Notes: generated by a model from the letters alone, not told the origin. A stretch of 64,000 nucleotides of DNA from Rhyacophila brunnea (GCA_022495005.1 JAGYXB010001753.1:1488001-1552000), one strand, 5' to 3'. Numbered from the stretch's first letter, positions 29,772 to 42,928 are shown. Numbers and translations are program-made.

Positions 29772-30158
29772 GTGTCCGGAAATTTGTACGTATGCTGTTC
29801 GCCGAATCACACTTCACCGTGGATTGTTGTATCGGAAATATAAATATGGTCGTATATTAAAGACTGTCGAATTTCATTCATTGGGTCGTATATTACTGAG
29901 ATAAAATTTAATTCATGTCTAAATAAAACACGGTTCTTGTCGGTTTACACTTTACAGGAAGCCAGCAGCAAACAAATTTTGAAAATAGCCGATACCTATA
30001 ATGGATTATTTATTATGTTAGGTTAAGTTTTCATTCTTGAATTCATGAATTTTGCCAAAATCAGAGATAGTATACTATACGGTCATCTCTTTCTGATAAG
30101 AAAGCTCACGGCGAACTGTGCTACGGTGAAATGTAATACGTACAATTTACACGTAACC
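29772..30158 (+). repeat. Dispersed repeat family A, copy 2
   Basis: Co-linear with 18002-18377, from 'gtgtccggaaatttgtacg' to 'acaatttacacgtaacc'. A shorter related piece occurs at 39960-40060. Confidence 0.6.
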
Positions 30159-30159
30159 A

Positions 30160-32039
30160 TCAAAAGTACCCTCCACAAACTGAGCTGAGCGTTTTTCCGG
30201 TAAAAAAAGATTATGTAACCATCTTCCAGACATTTATTTTTATTTGACTACCATCTCAATCCACACCACATAAACTGCCAAAAAATATACATAAATACGA
30301 CTCACTCTGGTTATAGTCCCAAGCTTTTTGAATAATACATTTTTTTGTTATATACGATAATATTACAGTCAATGAAAGCAGCTCGTTCGGCACCCCTGTC
30401 ACAGGTTTTCTGACACGGGAGTATTTTAAAATCATAATGGCGTAGGCGTTGATATCACCATACAATGGCTTGTCTTTCTCCCCCATGGCTACGTCTCAAT
30501 CATGGGTTCTCAGACTCCGTAAGAGATCTCAGACAGACACCCTTATTTTCCGACACCCTCGATTTTCGACACCCTCTTCACGGCGTGCAGCATAGCGGCG
30601 CGAACAACGTATGGCTTCAGCCGAATCGTAGTGAATCTTGTTTTTACTTTCTTTCTATATAGGGTGAATATAGAAACGAAGGTGTAAATTTTAACATTTA
30701 AAATGGTGTTACACTATCGTCGATTATTCACCATAGTCCAGAATGACGTATTAAGAAGTTGTTAGCCCAAAATAGGCGATGTTTATTTATTGAATAACAA
30801 AATAGGAATTTCAATTGATACGAATTAATTTTGATTTTATTTCACGCAGATAACACAATCAATTCGTTAGAAGTTTGAATAGGGGCCTCGAAACAGTTCA
30901 AACCAGTCATACAATTATTCAATTATAACACTACCTTATCGTAGCTACTTATACAATAATACCCAAAACCTATAAAAATCCTGCAACTAACATCAAAGGA
31001 GCCTATAAAATATATATTAAATAATATTATTGTGTGTTCATCATTCACTACTCACCCCTGTCATCTCCAATACGAATTATTTTTATTAGATTAATGGAAA
31101 GACTTTATAATATGTAAGGCATTGTGTGAAAGACATTCACATTTGACAAATTATTAAATTTTACTTACGTTGGTGGTTGGAATTATCGATGGTTTTTTTT
31201 TAAATTTTAATTTAAATATCGCGGGGGGGGGGTCACAATCAGTCGGTGCGTCGGGCCTCCAAGTTCCCAAACATGAAATAATTAAAAAAAAAATAGATGA
31301 TACTTACTACAAAATAGGCATATCATGCTACATAACATTTGTCTTGCGATGGGGTATCATGAAAACCACATGAAAATTGATGGTTTTTACAAAGATATTT
31401 TTGCTAATTTTATTTTAATTAAGTCATCTTCATTGATATCTGTTTCGGGTTATAAAACCATTTTCTGAACGGACAGTTATACCTGAAGGTGGGTTTATAG
31501 CCCGAAACAGCTGTCAACGTAAATTACCTACTCAATTAAAGTAGAATAAACAAAAATAATTCTGATATGTCTTTATGGTAATTCGAAAAATTTATTTTGC
31601 AACAGTGTATCGAGATTCATAATGTCTTTAACTTAGCTACTTCCTACTTTAATGTAGCATAAAAACCTACCATCGTCTTTATACCTATGTCGTCATGCCC
31701 TAAGAGGGGGATGGTTCTTGATATAATGTGATCATTTGTGGCGAAAGGGACAGGGGGTCGTAGAAAATTTGACTTTACAAAATCAGCAAAATATAAACTC
31801 ATTTTTTCTGAGAATAAAATTTCCGTGAAAACTTTATACCGTAATCGACTATTTTCAAAGAATTTGGGGGATAGGGGAGTTTAAAAAATAAACAAGGGGG
31901 GGGGGGTAAATACCGAAAATCATGTGACATCAACAGATCGACGACCCCACAACCATGCGTGTTGTACCTTCAACAAAAATCAATGTATCAAAGAAAACCT
32001 TAATTAAAATCTCAGTATGCTCTTAACCACATAATAATT
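30160..32039. other. Non-coding, low-complexity-rich stretch
   Basis: No gene recognised. Contains G runs at about 31223-31232 and 31899-31908 and a short inverted repeat around 'ctgtttcgggttata' (31440) and 'tatagcccgaaacag' (31496). Confidence 0.4.
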
Positions 32040-32426
32040 TGAAGCGCCTAGTTTCAAAAGCCCCTAAAACGATTTTAGGTGGTTCTGAGAAAAATGAGAA
32101 AAACGATTTCAGGTAGTTTTGAGAAAAATGAGAAAAAATCATATCTATTAAATCTGTGAACTTTGTGTATTTATTTTTTAATTCGTTACATTCTAAAGAG
32201 TATTTTGGCTTTTCATTTTAGGGGTATTTGAAAAGCACACCCACACATTTTAGCGGGTTTTGAAATTTACCCTAATTTTTGATCATAATACGTATTAACG
32301 GTTTTTGGCGTTTTATAAAGTTCAATCTTTGGCCATATATAGGTATCAAAAATATCCATCTAAATACATATCTAACTCAAAAATGTTCAAAAAAGGCTTT
32401 AGGAGCTTTTGAAACTAGGCGCTTCA
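32040..32426. mobile_element. MITE with about 31-bp inverted ends
   Basis: TGAAGCGCCTAGTTTCAAAA (32040) mirrors the end at 32426 (…GAAACTAGGCGCTTCA), and the pairing continues inward with few mismatches. A directly repeated unit of about 32 bases ('gagaaaaatgagaaaa') follows the left end. The small plus frame at 32279 is incidental. Confidence 0.7.
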
Positions 32427-32429
32427 TTT

Positions 32430-33950
32430 TACTATTAATTGTATCAACGCAAATTACAGTATCTCTATTATTGTGATAACAGTGTTATGATAAATTAAAA
32501 TTAGAGAAAAAGAGAACAATCTGTAAGCAAAAGAAAGAGTATGGTTGATAATAAATATTTTTTAATTTCACCCATTTCCCAGTGACGTAGGCGAAATTAA
32601 TATTATTTATTTTTATCAACACGCTGATTTATAATCAGAGTCAAAAACAATCCAAACGTAAAAAATACGTCCAAGTGCTCATACGTGCAAAATCAGTTTT
32701 ATTATATTACGGACATTTCATTTAACTATGTGACTGAGTGTTCGTAAACCCTGAGCTGTATTGCAGGGCGGCTTAGCGAACGCGTTAAGGGCGGGCGTGC
32801 TATCGTCACGTCTGTACGTTTTAGATTTCGCGCATTTGCGGGGTATCTCACCTATCCATAATAATACAATTTGAAACATTTTCCCTTTGATCAGCGTTTT
32901 GATTAATTGCCATGATTCATAGTTTTTTTTGTGTGTCTCTTTACAACTCAAAAACTACTGGACCAATATTGATGAAACTTGCCACCGCCATCTTTAGATT
33001 AATAAAGCCTGAGCACAACTTTTTGCACAAGCAACGAGTGGTCCACTTTTCAGCTGTCAAAATCAGATACCAGATTGCTTGACATATTGATTCGCCCTTT
33101 CTCGTTTCAAATTGAATTATAATAAATTCTCAAATCATATATATATTAACTATCAGTGTTATTTATAAATAATATACATTACTATTATTCATCAGCTGTC
33201 AAGGTCAGACTAGTCCTTCACACAAAAACCGGTGGTAATATCGATTTCCAAAAAATATGTAGCATTGATCTATGCATTACATTTGTAGAAGGTGTGTATT
33301 AGTGCTAGTGTATTAGTTATCATGTAACTCATCTATCCAAATGAAACTATTCCCTGTGTGAACACGACAGACGCGTCAGTATGAGCACTCTATAGAACAG
33401 TGACAGGTCATCCATAGACAACAACGGGAGGGGCGGAAAAAGTAGGCCCAGTCGTTGTGAATCTATCGGCTTTCTACTTGAGGCGGCAATTAACTTGCAC
33501 ATTAGATACTCTGGCTGTGTTACCTACTATTTATAATGCCTCGCATATCTTGTCATATTGAAACCGTTTGACAATTGATTGGGAATTAAACATGAACAAA
33601 ACTTCGACTAGTTTGTAAATAATAAAAATATTCGTTTATTTGTGCACAGTATATTATGAAGTAGGAATACTTATCTGTCATTGGTTAGATAGGTAGTGCT
33701 ATGGCGTTCGGTGAATTTCGCGTGTAGGAATGCTGTTGAAACAAACCTACTTACTCTTTACTCAAAGTACCCATATACTCTTAGTTTTTGTTACTGATTG
33801 AATCTTGGCCGAGAAATTACAATATTTACGTACTTAATAAATTATTATTATACCCATAGTACTTTATCGATTATTTATGGGAGTGCTCTGCATCCACAGC
33901 ATCAATGGACCATACGCCACTGAATTAGTATCAAGTTCGTGTTTATTATT
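32430..33950. other. Non-coding stretch, nothing recognised
   Basis: AT-rich, with no splice-bounded exon or long frame of coding character on either strand. Confidence 0.45.
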
Positions 33951-34391
33951 ACAACGTTTTGATTAGCTCGTATTCTTGTTTGTCCGGTGGTTGTTTGTCC
34001 AGTACAAATCTTGCAATCGATTTTTGACTAACTTCTCGACTAACTAGACATTTAAAACTTTTAGAATATATCAGAACACGATGCCAATGCATTCATTTAA
34101 TACTTTTAGCCATCTTTAAGCAGAATTGAATTCATTTTCAGTTAATTCTGTTTTGTATGGAAAGTTATTTCAGAAAAATCCGTAAAAAGTAAAAGCCTAT
34201 TATTGGTTGCTAATTGGGTGGTCCTAGCAACAAAATTATTAATATATACGTGCGTTACTATGGAAATCAAAATGAAATGTCAAAATGACATTTCAGTATT
34301 CTAAATTTGTTTGTTTTTTATTTACTTCATATCAAGTACAAGTTTGAGCATATTGAGCATAACAATTCAACAGAAAATTTTAAAACGTTGA
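33951..34391 (+). mobile_element. MITE, ACAACGTTTT family, copy 1
   Basis: Starts ACAACGTTTTGATTAGCTCG and ends AAAACGTTGA. Shares most of its length with 39510-39910 ('gcaatcgattttt', 'gtgcgttactatggaaatc'). Non-coding. Confidence 0.65.
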
Positions 34392-34817
34392 ATATAAAAA
34401 AATCTTTTTATCTTGTAATTATTTTTGCTCATATATTGACAAAATTCCGATGTCACATGTAAACGAGAAAAACAGTAAAGTCAATAATAATCTCGAGAAG
34501 ATATTTATCCCTACCATTATATTGCAACCCTTTTTCTTTTTTTCTTACTCGACATACATGTACATGCATGTTGATTAAAATCCCAGACAGTTTATTTACC
34601 TCTTAGCCGAAGTATGAAGAATGCAAATAAGAGGTTATTATTTATTGAAATCCATTAAGTACTACTGCTTAACCCCAGAGTTGGCTGTATTATTATTTTC
34701 AATCATCGTTCTTATCAAATATTGTTGGAAAACTCTTTATTTGTGGTCATAGAAATATGTAGATTTTCCTCTGTTTTATACAGATACTAAAATACTTTAT
34801 TACTCCAAATGAATAGG

Positions 34818-35307
34818 TTAAAAAAATCTATCGACTCTTTTAGAGGTGGCGTATGTAAACATCATTGATGTGACGATAGCTCGTCTCTTTAAGGGCGGCA
34901 GCGAGGGTGGGGGTTGTATTTTAGGGCGGCAGTTGCTAACGGGCAGTCGCGACGCGAGCACGCCACCGCCGTGCCGATACTGTGAACCGAAATCCGCCCT
35001 GAAAACAAAAAAAAACAACCCAGGAAAAATCACCCCCCATCTGTGTATTTTCGATACGGTACCAAAACAACGGATACAATGCTTTAATTGGCGACTGTAT
35101 TGTAGTGATGATGGTTTATACGTGACAATTATTTTGTTTTGGTTTTGTAAGGGTGTTATTTTTTTTTCTACAATGTCGGTTTGTTGTATCGAGAAAAAAT
35201 GCAGCATGGCTCTTTGTGCGTTAATTTTTCCGTCTTCATTTGGATTCTGCGCCATTTTATTGTTATTTAAAATGTTGTTATTTTTTAGTAAACTAAAAAC
35301 AATGTAA
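34818..35307. other. Overlapping open frames on both strands, coding status unclear
   Basis: A minus frame of 145 codons (start MAQNPNEDGKINAQRAMLHF at 35255) and a plus frame of 153 codons overlap almost completely. The minus start has a plausible N-terminus, but its second half runs into a GC-rich stretch (34880-35000) with proline/arginine-rich translation that looks non-coding. No domain recognised on either strand. It may be the first exon of an unseen gene, a transposon start, or chance. Confidence 0.25.
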
Positions 35308-36869
35308 TTTTCTTGTATTTTAGAATACTAAACGTATTGACTGGGAGCAAATACTTTGTGAAAATTTCTGAGAATTTATACTGTTTATTTCTGTTAGGGT
35401 AGGGTTGTTCCATTACGAATACGATGGGCACAAAACGTCGCAAAAAGCAATAACTAACTTTTTGTTATAAATCGTGGTTTATTTTGTTTTTGTTTTTAAC
35501 ATATATATTATTCAATTACGAGTACTATATGGATGTATATAATATATACCATCTTTCAAGTCATGATCCTGATCAGTAGTTAGGTACTGACAGTTTAAAA
35601 ATGGCTTAGAAAGAAAACTCAATAACCAGTTAGGTACAACTAAAAATGTGACGTAGAATAAAACATTGTTTATAGTTATTTTTTATAATATTCTGCTTTA
35701 AGTCTTCCATTTATAATATTTATTTAAGAAAATAAAACATTGTGGACAGCACAAATCTAAATTCAAGACGTGCACAACATTATAACAAATATTACCCTCA
35801 CAAGAGAGAAGAAGAGAATATATAAAATAATAATAATAAAAAACATACTTAAGTAGGTACCTACAATTTTATACAGAAAAATAAAATTTCGAATACAAAA
35901 TACATAGCTCGTCACCGAAATTGTCTACCTCTTTGGGGAGCGCATTTACTAGTCTTGCACTTTTCGCTAATGTGCCTGATAAGCTTGACACGAGGAAACG
36001 GTTCCGATCCAGAATAAATCATGGCTGCGACCACGAAAGGTAATTGATAGACATTATGTAAATTCAAATTCATTAGGACGCCAGGATTGGAAACGTGTTT
36101 CAAGAGCAGGATTTAGTTCGATTTCACTACCGTTGCGTATCTATGTAGTGATATTACAATTTGACGATGTTTCAAACTTACCCTGAACGGATATTTTAAT
36201 ATTTACATTAGGTTCTGATAAATTTAAATAATATAGAAAATAATTAATATGTACGTGTTTATATTACAGCCACACAAGTGATTGTATTTATAGGAGGATT
36301 TTTTTGTCGCTGTGAAACTGTCTACATTCTACGTCATTGTTTTGGTAAGTCCAGAAACTGCGGACTTTGTTGTGTTTTAAATTCACCTGTGATTTCTCCT
36401 CAGGTGAGACAGATTACTCCGATAAAACAATCCACTTAATCTGCATTGACCGACATAACTGAAAACAAAGCATTTCGAGGGTACTTTTGTGTAACAAATA
36501 TTTCACGAAGAAAACAAAATGATATGATTCTTTTGAAAGACATTATCGCGTGACTGGTTAAACGAAAATTTGTCTCGAATCTTGCATGTTTTTAAAAGAC
36601 GTTAAATGACAAACGAAATAACAAAAGTTAATGAATTCGGGAATGAAAGCGATAATCTACTGTAACTATATCGTAATATTATTAAACCATTACTTATCGT
36701 AACTGTTTAGTTTTTTTTTATCCACTTAGATCACTGTAATTTTCTCCACGTGAATATTGTCTTATGCGCCTGAGGGAGGACGTTAACTCTGTGTCAAATT
36801 TTTTCATGCTTTTCAGTGTAATTATAATAGTAAAATTACCAACAAACTCTATGTACCTACGTATTTACT
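35308..36869. other. Non-coding stretch
   Basis: AT-rich. One splice-bounded open segment (after ATTACAG at 36269, to TTG/GTAAGT at 36339) was noticed, but it has no supporting neighbour. Confidence 0.4.
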
Positions 36870-37308
36870 AGTGGCGAGGGGTGAAGGTAGGCGGGATCCG
36901 ACATAAATAATATACACTAAACTTTGTCAGTCATACTTATTTGTTTTCATTGAATTAAGAATACATATTACAGATGCTGTTAGTTAGTTTTTTTTAAATT
37001 CATTAAGCCCTGCCCAACCAAACTATAATCGATAAAAATATTATTCTATCTATTAAATATATAAAATTATTTATGGTTTAGTAGTATATTTTTATATATT
37101 TTATAGAATAACGAATATTATTTGACTATCATCTACTATGACGTAGAATAGGTAGGGTTTACTTTTTAATTAAAATTTTAAAAATTGACAAACACTATCT
37201 GCAATTTATATTATTGGTTCAATGAAAAACAAATACGTTTGACTGACAGAGTTTAGTGCGCACTATGTATGTCGGATCATAAAAGCCTACCTCTACCCTT
37301 CGCCACTG
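36870..37308. mobile_element. hAT-like MITE, CAGTGGCG family, with target duplication
   Basis: Begins TAGTGGCGAGGGGTGAAGGT (first base of the usual CAG changed) and ends TACCCTTCGCCACTG. Flanking 8-mers gtatttac (36862-36869) and ctatttac (37309-37316) share seven bases. The body is mirrored ('acataaataatatacactaa' and 'agtgcgcactatgtatgtcg'). This copy best defines the family: 8-bp duplication, long imperfect inverted halves. Confidence 0.72.
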
Positions 37309-37642
37309 CTATTTACATGCCTACTCGAAAAAGATAGCATTTCAATGATTTTTTACCCCAGCACAACGATTACGGTGATTATTTTAGATTCATTACATAA
37401 AAAATCAGGATTTAAGAAGTCGTAAAGGAACCAAAGTATTCATATTGTAATACGAATTATTGTACAAAGCTAGGTAGTAACCGAGTTATCATTTAGAATA
37501 TTTCGATAAACAATCACAACAAATCGCGTATGTAAGATATATAATACCGAAACATTAAAACAAGCCACCGAAGATGTCGTTTATACCTAGTCGCAATTTT
37601 ATACAACGTACAATTTTTTTATGTGGCTTTTAATACACCACA

Positions 37643-39040
37643 TTAAGGGGGGACGTGCTCGTCGAAGGTCAAAATTGAGTTTTTATTGTATTTTCAAACC
37701 ATGATCCTGGACACTCCTTAAACGTTGTAGATAATCTATTTATATAATTTTGAAGCCTTATTATCCTTTATAGTTATTTTAAACATTTGATGACTGCATG
37801 AAGTATTTTTGTTACATAAAATAGTATTCTTTTAAACCTCTCGCTCTAATGTTTTAGAATATAGTCATATTTCGGTACATAACTGTGCAGTGGTGTTAAG
37901 ATTTTTTACATTTATTAATTTTTAAACGCATTTATAAAACCATTAGTATAATTTATTACGAGATAATTTTTGTAAAATATTCACGATAAAAAATTATATT
38001 GATAATCTCTGTGATCCCAAATTTGACAAGAATTAGACATTTTATTATTCAAAAAATCGGCAAGATTAACACATTTGAAGATGATTCTAAAGATATTATT
38101 ATAAGCTATGTCTTTGACCATTCAAGTGTGATAAACATCTTATGAATAATGATTGCTTTATAATAATTATTGACCTAAGAATAAGGTAGTGTTTTTTTGA
38201 AATACGCCATTTCTTTTGTCATTCCCTAGTAGTTAAGCTACAACATACGGCCGTAGCCATAAATTGACAAACTCTAATTAAAGTAGGGAGTAAAATTATG
38301 TTAACGCGTGTGTTTGAACATGTACCTAACTGAATTTTTTTTTAATTTTTTTTTAATTGGTACATGTTCAAACACGCGCGTCAATATCATTTGACTCCCT
38401 ACTTCAATTATAGTTTGTCAATTTATGGCTACGGCCGTATGTTGTAGCTTAACCACTGGGGAATGACAAAAGAAATGGCGTATTTCAAAAAAACACTACC
38501 CTATTCTTAGGTCAATAATTATTATAAAGCAATCAATATTCATAAGATGTTTATCACACTTGAATGGTCAAAGACATAGCTTATAATAAATATCTTTAGA
38601 ATCATCTTCAAATGTGTTAATCTTGCCGATTTTTGAATAATAAAATGCCTAATTCTTGTCAAATTTGGGATCACAGAGATTATCAATATAATTTTTTATC
38701 GTGAATATTTTACAAAATTATCTCGTCATAAATTATACTAATGGTTTTATAAATGCGTTTAAAAATTAATACATGTAAAAAATCATAACACCACTGCACA
38801 GTTATGTACCGAAATATGACTATATTCTAAAACATTAGAGCGAGAGGTTTAAAAGAATGCTATTTTATGTAACAAAAATACTTTATGCAGTCATCAAATG
38901 TTTAAAATAACTATAAAGGATAATAAGGCTTCAAAATTATATAAATAGATTATCTACAACGTTTAAGGAGTGTCAGGATCATGGTTTGAAAATACAATAA
39001 AAACTCAATTTTGACCTTCGACGAGCATGTCCCCCCTTAA
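37643..39040. mobile_element. Giant TTAA-bounded palindrome (foldback), 1.4 kb
   Basis: Left arm 37643-38326 and right arm 38359-39040 are reverse complements over about 683 bases with only scattered differences. The 32-base spacer is an A/T tract. Outer ends are TTAAGGGGGGACGTG and the mirror ending CCCCCCTTAA, flanked by unrelated sequence. It has no long frame. The start TTAAGGGGG is shared with 22279-23132, so both may belong to one class mobilised at TTAA. A transcript through it would fold into a stem of nearly 700 bp. Confidence 0.85.
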
Positions 39041-39509
39041 ACGTTGCAAAATTTATGTCAAGTGTTACGTAATACAATGTAACGCGATGGACGTGGATTC
39101 AATTCCCATTCAGTATTTTTTCTACGATTTTTCTAGGTTGCTAAACTTTCCATATAGTGGAAAGGCTGAGTGGCGGCTATATGCTCCACTAATATATTAG
39201 TCAGACAGAGTAGGGCATAAAAATACTTAACAAAGCAAGTGTAAATTTATTCATAACCGCTAAACTAATTATCAGAACTTTTCGTTCGCATCGTGGCTAC
39301 AAAGAAACAACCAAGCAGCGAAATTTTCGACATTCCCATAATGAAAACACGTATTTCAGCAAACGGCAGTTTTCAGTTTTTACAGCGCCTAGGAGGGAAC
39401 CGATAAAGATAAAAGATTTCAGAGGCTTTTGTTTTGAGAGGCATCAAATTTCCTCGGTTCGATTTAAAATTCTCCCTTCCATGATGACTCAAAAATATAC
39501 TAATTTTTT

Positions 39510-39910
39510 ACAACGTTTTTCTTAGCTCGTATTCTTATTTGTCCAGTGGTTCTTTGTACGGTACAAATCTTGCAATCGATTTTTAACTAACTTCCCGACT
39601 AGCTAGACATTTGAAACTTTTAGAATATATCAGAATATGATGCCAATGCATTTTAAATACTTTTAGCCATCTTTAAGTAGAATTAAATTCATTTTCAGTT
39701 AATTCTGTTTTGTATGAAAAGTTATTTCGGCACCATTATTGGTTGCTAGGGGTCTGGAGTCCTAGCAACTAAATTATTAATATATACGTGCGTTACTATG
39801 GAAATCAATATGACATTTCAGTATTATTTCTATCAAGTACAAATTTTTTTGATCGTTTAAGCTAGTCAAGTAAGGTTTATATGATTCAACAGAAATTTTA
39901 AAAACGTTGT
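39510..39910 (+). mobile_element. MITE, ACAACGTTTT family, copy 2
   Basis: ACAACGTTTT at 39510 and AAAACGTTGT at 39901-39910 are exact inverted 10-mers, cleaner than in copy 1 (33951-34391). The internal segment is shorter than in copy 1. Non-coding. Confidence 0.65.
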
Positions 39911-40516
39911 ATTAATCAAAAGTTCTTTTTATCTTGTAATTATTTATACATTTTAGGCGCCATGTCCGAAAATTTATATATATGCAGTCGGCTGTATCAC
40001 AATTTACTACAAGCTATCGTACCGGAAAGAGATATTGGATACATATTCATTTTTTATTAGTCAGTCACACGCTAAAAATAATAATAAAATTAAAATACAC
40101 CTGTGAAATAGCGCCGCAGGTGACTTTTTTTACTATTAGAGCAAATTTGCGGTGTTTATCTCACTTAACTGGTCGACCCGCCACGCAGGGCCCCTCAGGA
40201 TAGAGCCCTGTCAGCCCCCCCCCCTTGTGAGTGCCATGTAGTGCATAGATGATAATAGTATTAATACTACACATGAATAGATTACGCACTAATGTCAACG
40301 TAGGGTAATATCGTATGAAATGAATGTTGTTTTATTTATATATTTTTATAATATACTCGTATATCTTAACGGCGTAGAGAACAATTTTTTGAAATGACTT
40401 AATTTTTAATTATATGCTTGAAGGTTGATAGTGAAAAGCCTTCAAACTGTAGTGCAATTCGATACTATAATTTTGCTGTAGATGCCACGTTAATCTATAC
40501 TAAACTATACTTAACA

Positions 40517-40759
40517 CCCACGGTGGCCGCCCGGCATAAGCGTTGGACTATCACGCTGTGGGTCTCAGGTTCGAATCCTGGGTCTGGCAAGTACACATAT
40601 TGTTTTTCAGTTTGTGTGTGAGTCAGGGTATGGACCTAATAGGTTGAGCAAGTGGCTGACATCCGTTTCTCGTAAAAAACAAAATCTGTTAATACAAACC
40701 TCTACTCTGTGGAGGCCCATATGATCCTATTAGGATCGGACATGGTCAAAAAAAAAAAC
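40517..40759 (+). repeat. tRNA-derived SINE with poly(A) tail
   Basis: A tRNA-like head has an A box TGGCCGCCCGG (40524-40534) and a B box GGTTCGAATCC (40568-40578), the internal promoter of RNA polymerase III. A tRNA-unrelated body follows ('gagcaagtggctgacatccg', 'ctctactctgtggaggccc') and an A-rich tail begins at about 40747. The body recurs reversed at 44532-44691. Mobilised by a LINE in trans (known for the class). Confidence 0.75.
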
Positions 40760-41546
40760 ATAATATATACACGTACAGAATGATTATTACAGCCTTTGAA
40801 CGCCTTTGCCGTATACAGCCTGTCTGAGCGAATGAAATATACGATGCAGCGCATCGGTAGATAGGTAATAATATTATATTGCGACAATTATTACACTATA
40901 CCTATTGCGCGTCGATGTCTCTGGTTGTCTGTTACCGTTATATACTTTTTTATTAACCTTCCCTTTACGATACCAATAATTTCCGTCCGTTCCGGTGATG
41001 TCATCTTGGGTTACCATACGAAATTGACAATAATACAGTAAGTAAAAAGGAACGTACAACAGGAAAGGAAATGGCAACATAAATAAATCTAATAAGATTT
41101 CATCATCATTTTTTTGGCATTTGTTTTATCTATAAAATGACCAAAAAGGCATCAAAACTTAATTAAAATCATACGAGTATTTCTATACATTCTTACAGTT
41201 TACAAGTCATAATGCTATCTTGATCTCACCCCTTTCTTTCATAATATCGCTTTCTCTCGATTGAGTGTGGCTCTCTTTGTCGCATATACTTTTAGATCTA
41301 CCTCTTTTGTTTGCAAAGGAATACGATGCTCTGTTTGCAATGTGCATTTATAATTTATGACACGTAAATTAAATCTGACGGATATCTATAAATTGTATGC
41401 ATTTACTGGATAATACGATCGATTTTTAAAATAATAACATTTTAATTAGATGTGATATTGATGACGAAGTGCATATTAACTGTAATATTTGCAGTTTAAT
41501 GGGCTAGGTAACCTAAGGTGACATTACGATTACAGTAACGGGAGTG

Positions 41547-42480
41547 TTAACCCTTGGAATGCTAACCAACGATATATCGTTGTTTTTGATAATGGCCAGA
41601 AATGCTAACAACGATCGTCGTTTTGCTTTTGATGCCTGAAATGTTAAGTTAATTTGGGAACATACTACTGCACTAGTGGTACGAAACATTGTTTTATCTA
41701 TTTAGTTTTATTGTTGTGTAATATAACCCGATTCATATATGTTTTGTGACTGGGTAGGTTTAGAACTTATAACTATTGTATTTTTTTTCATGGTATCACC
41801 CTTTTTACAATAAAAACAATTCCAAATACAAATTTCAGTTTACCATATAAAAATTTGTTTACAGACAAATTCTTGGTGGAAGGACAATGTTTTATTTTAT
41901 TTTATGCATTTGAAATAATGGGAAAGACTTTTACTCAACTCAGTGTTTAAAGTAGAGTGGATTTGTGCTATATAAAAACAGTTTCATTTATAAAAAAAAC
42001 AATGAAATAAAATCATTTGCAATACATATTTTAAATGTTCCAATAAACAAACACCATGAAGACCTTTTTCACAAATCACGCATATTGTACGCGATCTTTT
42101 AACGAGGCCACCATGCAATTTTTTTCTTTTCAGCCGGGTAGTTTCCTAATTCCACTACTTTGTATTATCCCTCGTGTGAAATAACCGATTGTTTCCAATA
42201 ACTGATAAAAATCAAAATTCTGTGCGCGGATCGTGCATTTCGCTCGCTCTCGCGATCGCCCGTATGATAGAGCGAGAAAGAGATATGTCAATTACTTGCC
42301 TCGTTATCTATTCAAAACGATAAATTAATTACGAAACGTGTTTTCATAATATTCCGATTTCGCAGAATCAATTAGAGTGGTAAGGTGTCTAAAAATAATA
42401 CAATACTTTAATTTATCGACAATTATTGGTAGCAATCCTCGACCGGATTTTGCACAACATCGTAGCAGCCAAAGGGTTAA
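41547..42480 (-). mobile_element. piggyBac-like element, decayed and internally deleted
   Basis: TTAACCCTTGGAATGCTA at 41547 mirrors TAGCAGCCAAAGGGTTAA ending at 42480. TTAACCCTT with TTAA at both ends is the classical piggyBac arrangement. It is only 934 bp and keeps just a trace of the transposase C-terminus on the minus strand. It belongs to a different family from the element at 1-990. Confidence 0.6.
42020..42118 (-). pseudogene. Trace of a piggyBac transposase C-terminal cysteine domain
   Basis: The minus strand reads LVKRSRTICVICEKGLHGVC and then LLEHLKYVL. The pattern R-x-x-C-x2-C-x6-C resembles part of the cysteine-rich DNA-binding tail of piggyBac transposases. Several expected Cys/His positions are missing and no catalytic part is present. 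Weak on its own; supported by the element's ends. Confidence 0.35.
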
Positions 42481-42928
42481 GGTATGCTTTAACTTTAAAG
42501 TTTAAATAATCGTCTAGTGAGGAGTCTTCTAGTCCAAAGACATTTCGCACGCTGTTCGAATGATTCATCAACTGGTCACGGCGATCGACAATAATGTAAT
42601 CTCATAATGACCGGATTAAATAGCTAAGCGGTTTAAAAATCTTTTCATATGCATCATTAAACTACTTAAAAAATTACCCAGCATAAAAACACAGTGCTTA
42701 TCAACAGGTATTATTTGACACTTACGACTTTTTACCTTGACACTGCTGTTTATTACTTAGTATGTACAGCTACAATGAAAGACGTGCATTTTTTTATAAA
42801 CTTTAAACTTGTCCCATTGCGTGAGAATCTACGTTACCAAATAATGACGATTTAACGTTATCCAAATGCCACAAACAGTGTAGATTGATATGTTATCCAT
42901 AGTTAGATCAGCTTGTTGAATTGATTTA

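Noticed and set aside
36270..36338. Splice-bounded open segment on the plus strand
   Set aside because: One frame is open between AG and GTAAGT, but its phase does not fit the nearby candidate first exon and no homology is visible; chance is likely at this length.
40517..40590. Functional tRNA gene
   Set aside because: A and B boxes are present, but a shared SINE body and A tail follow and no clean cloverleaf forms.
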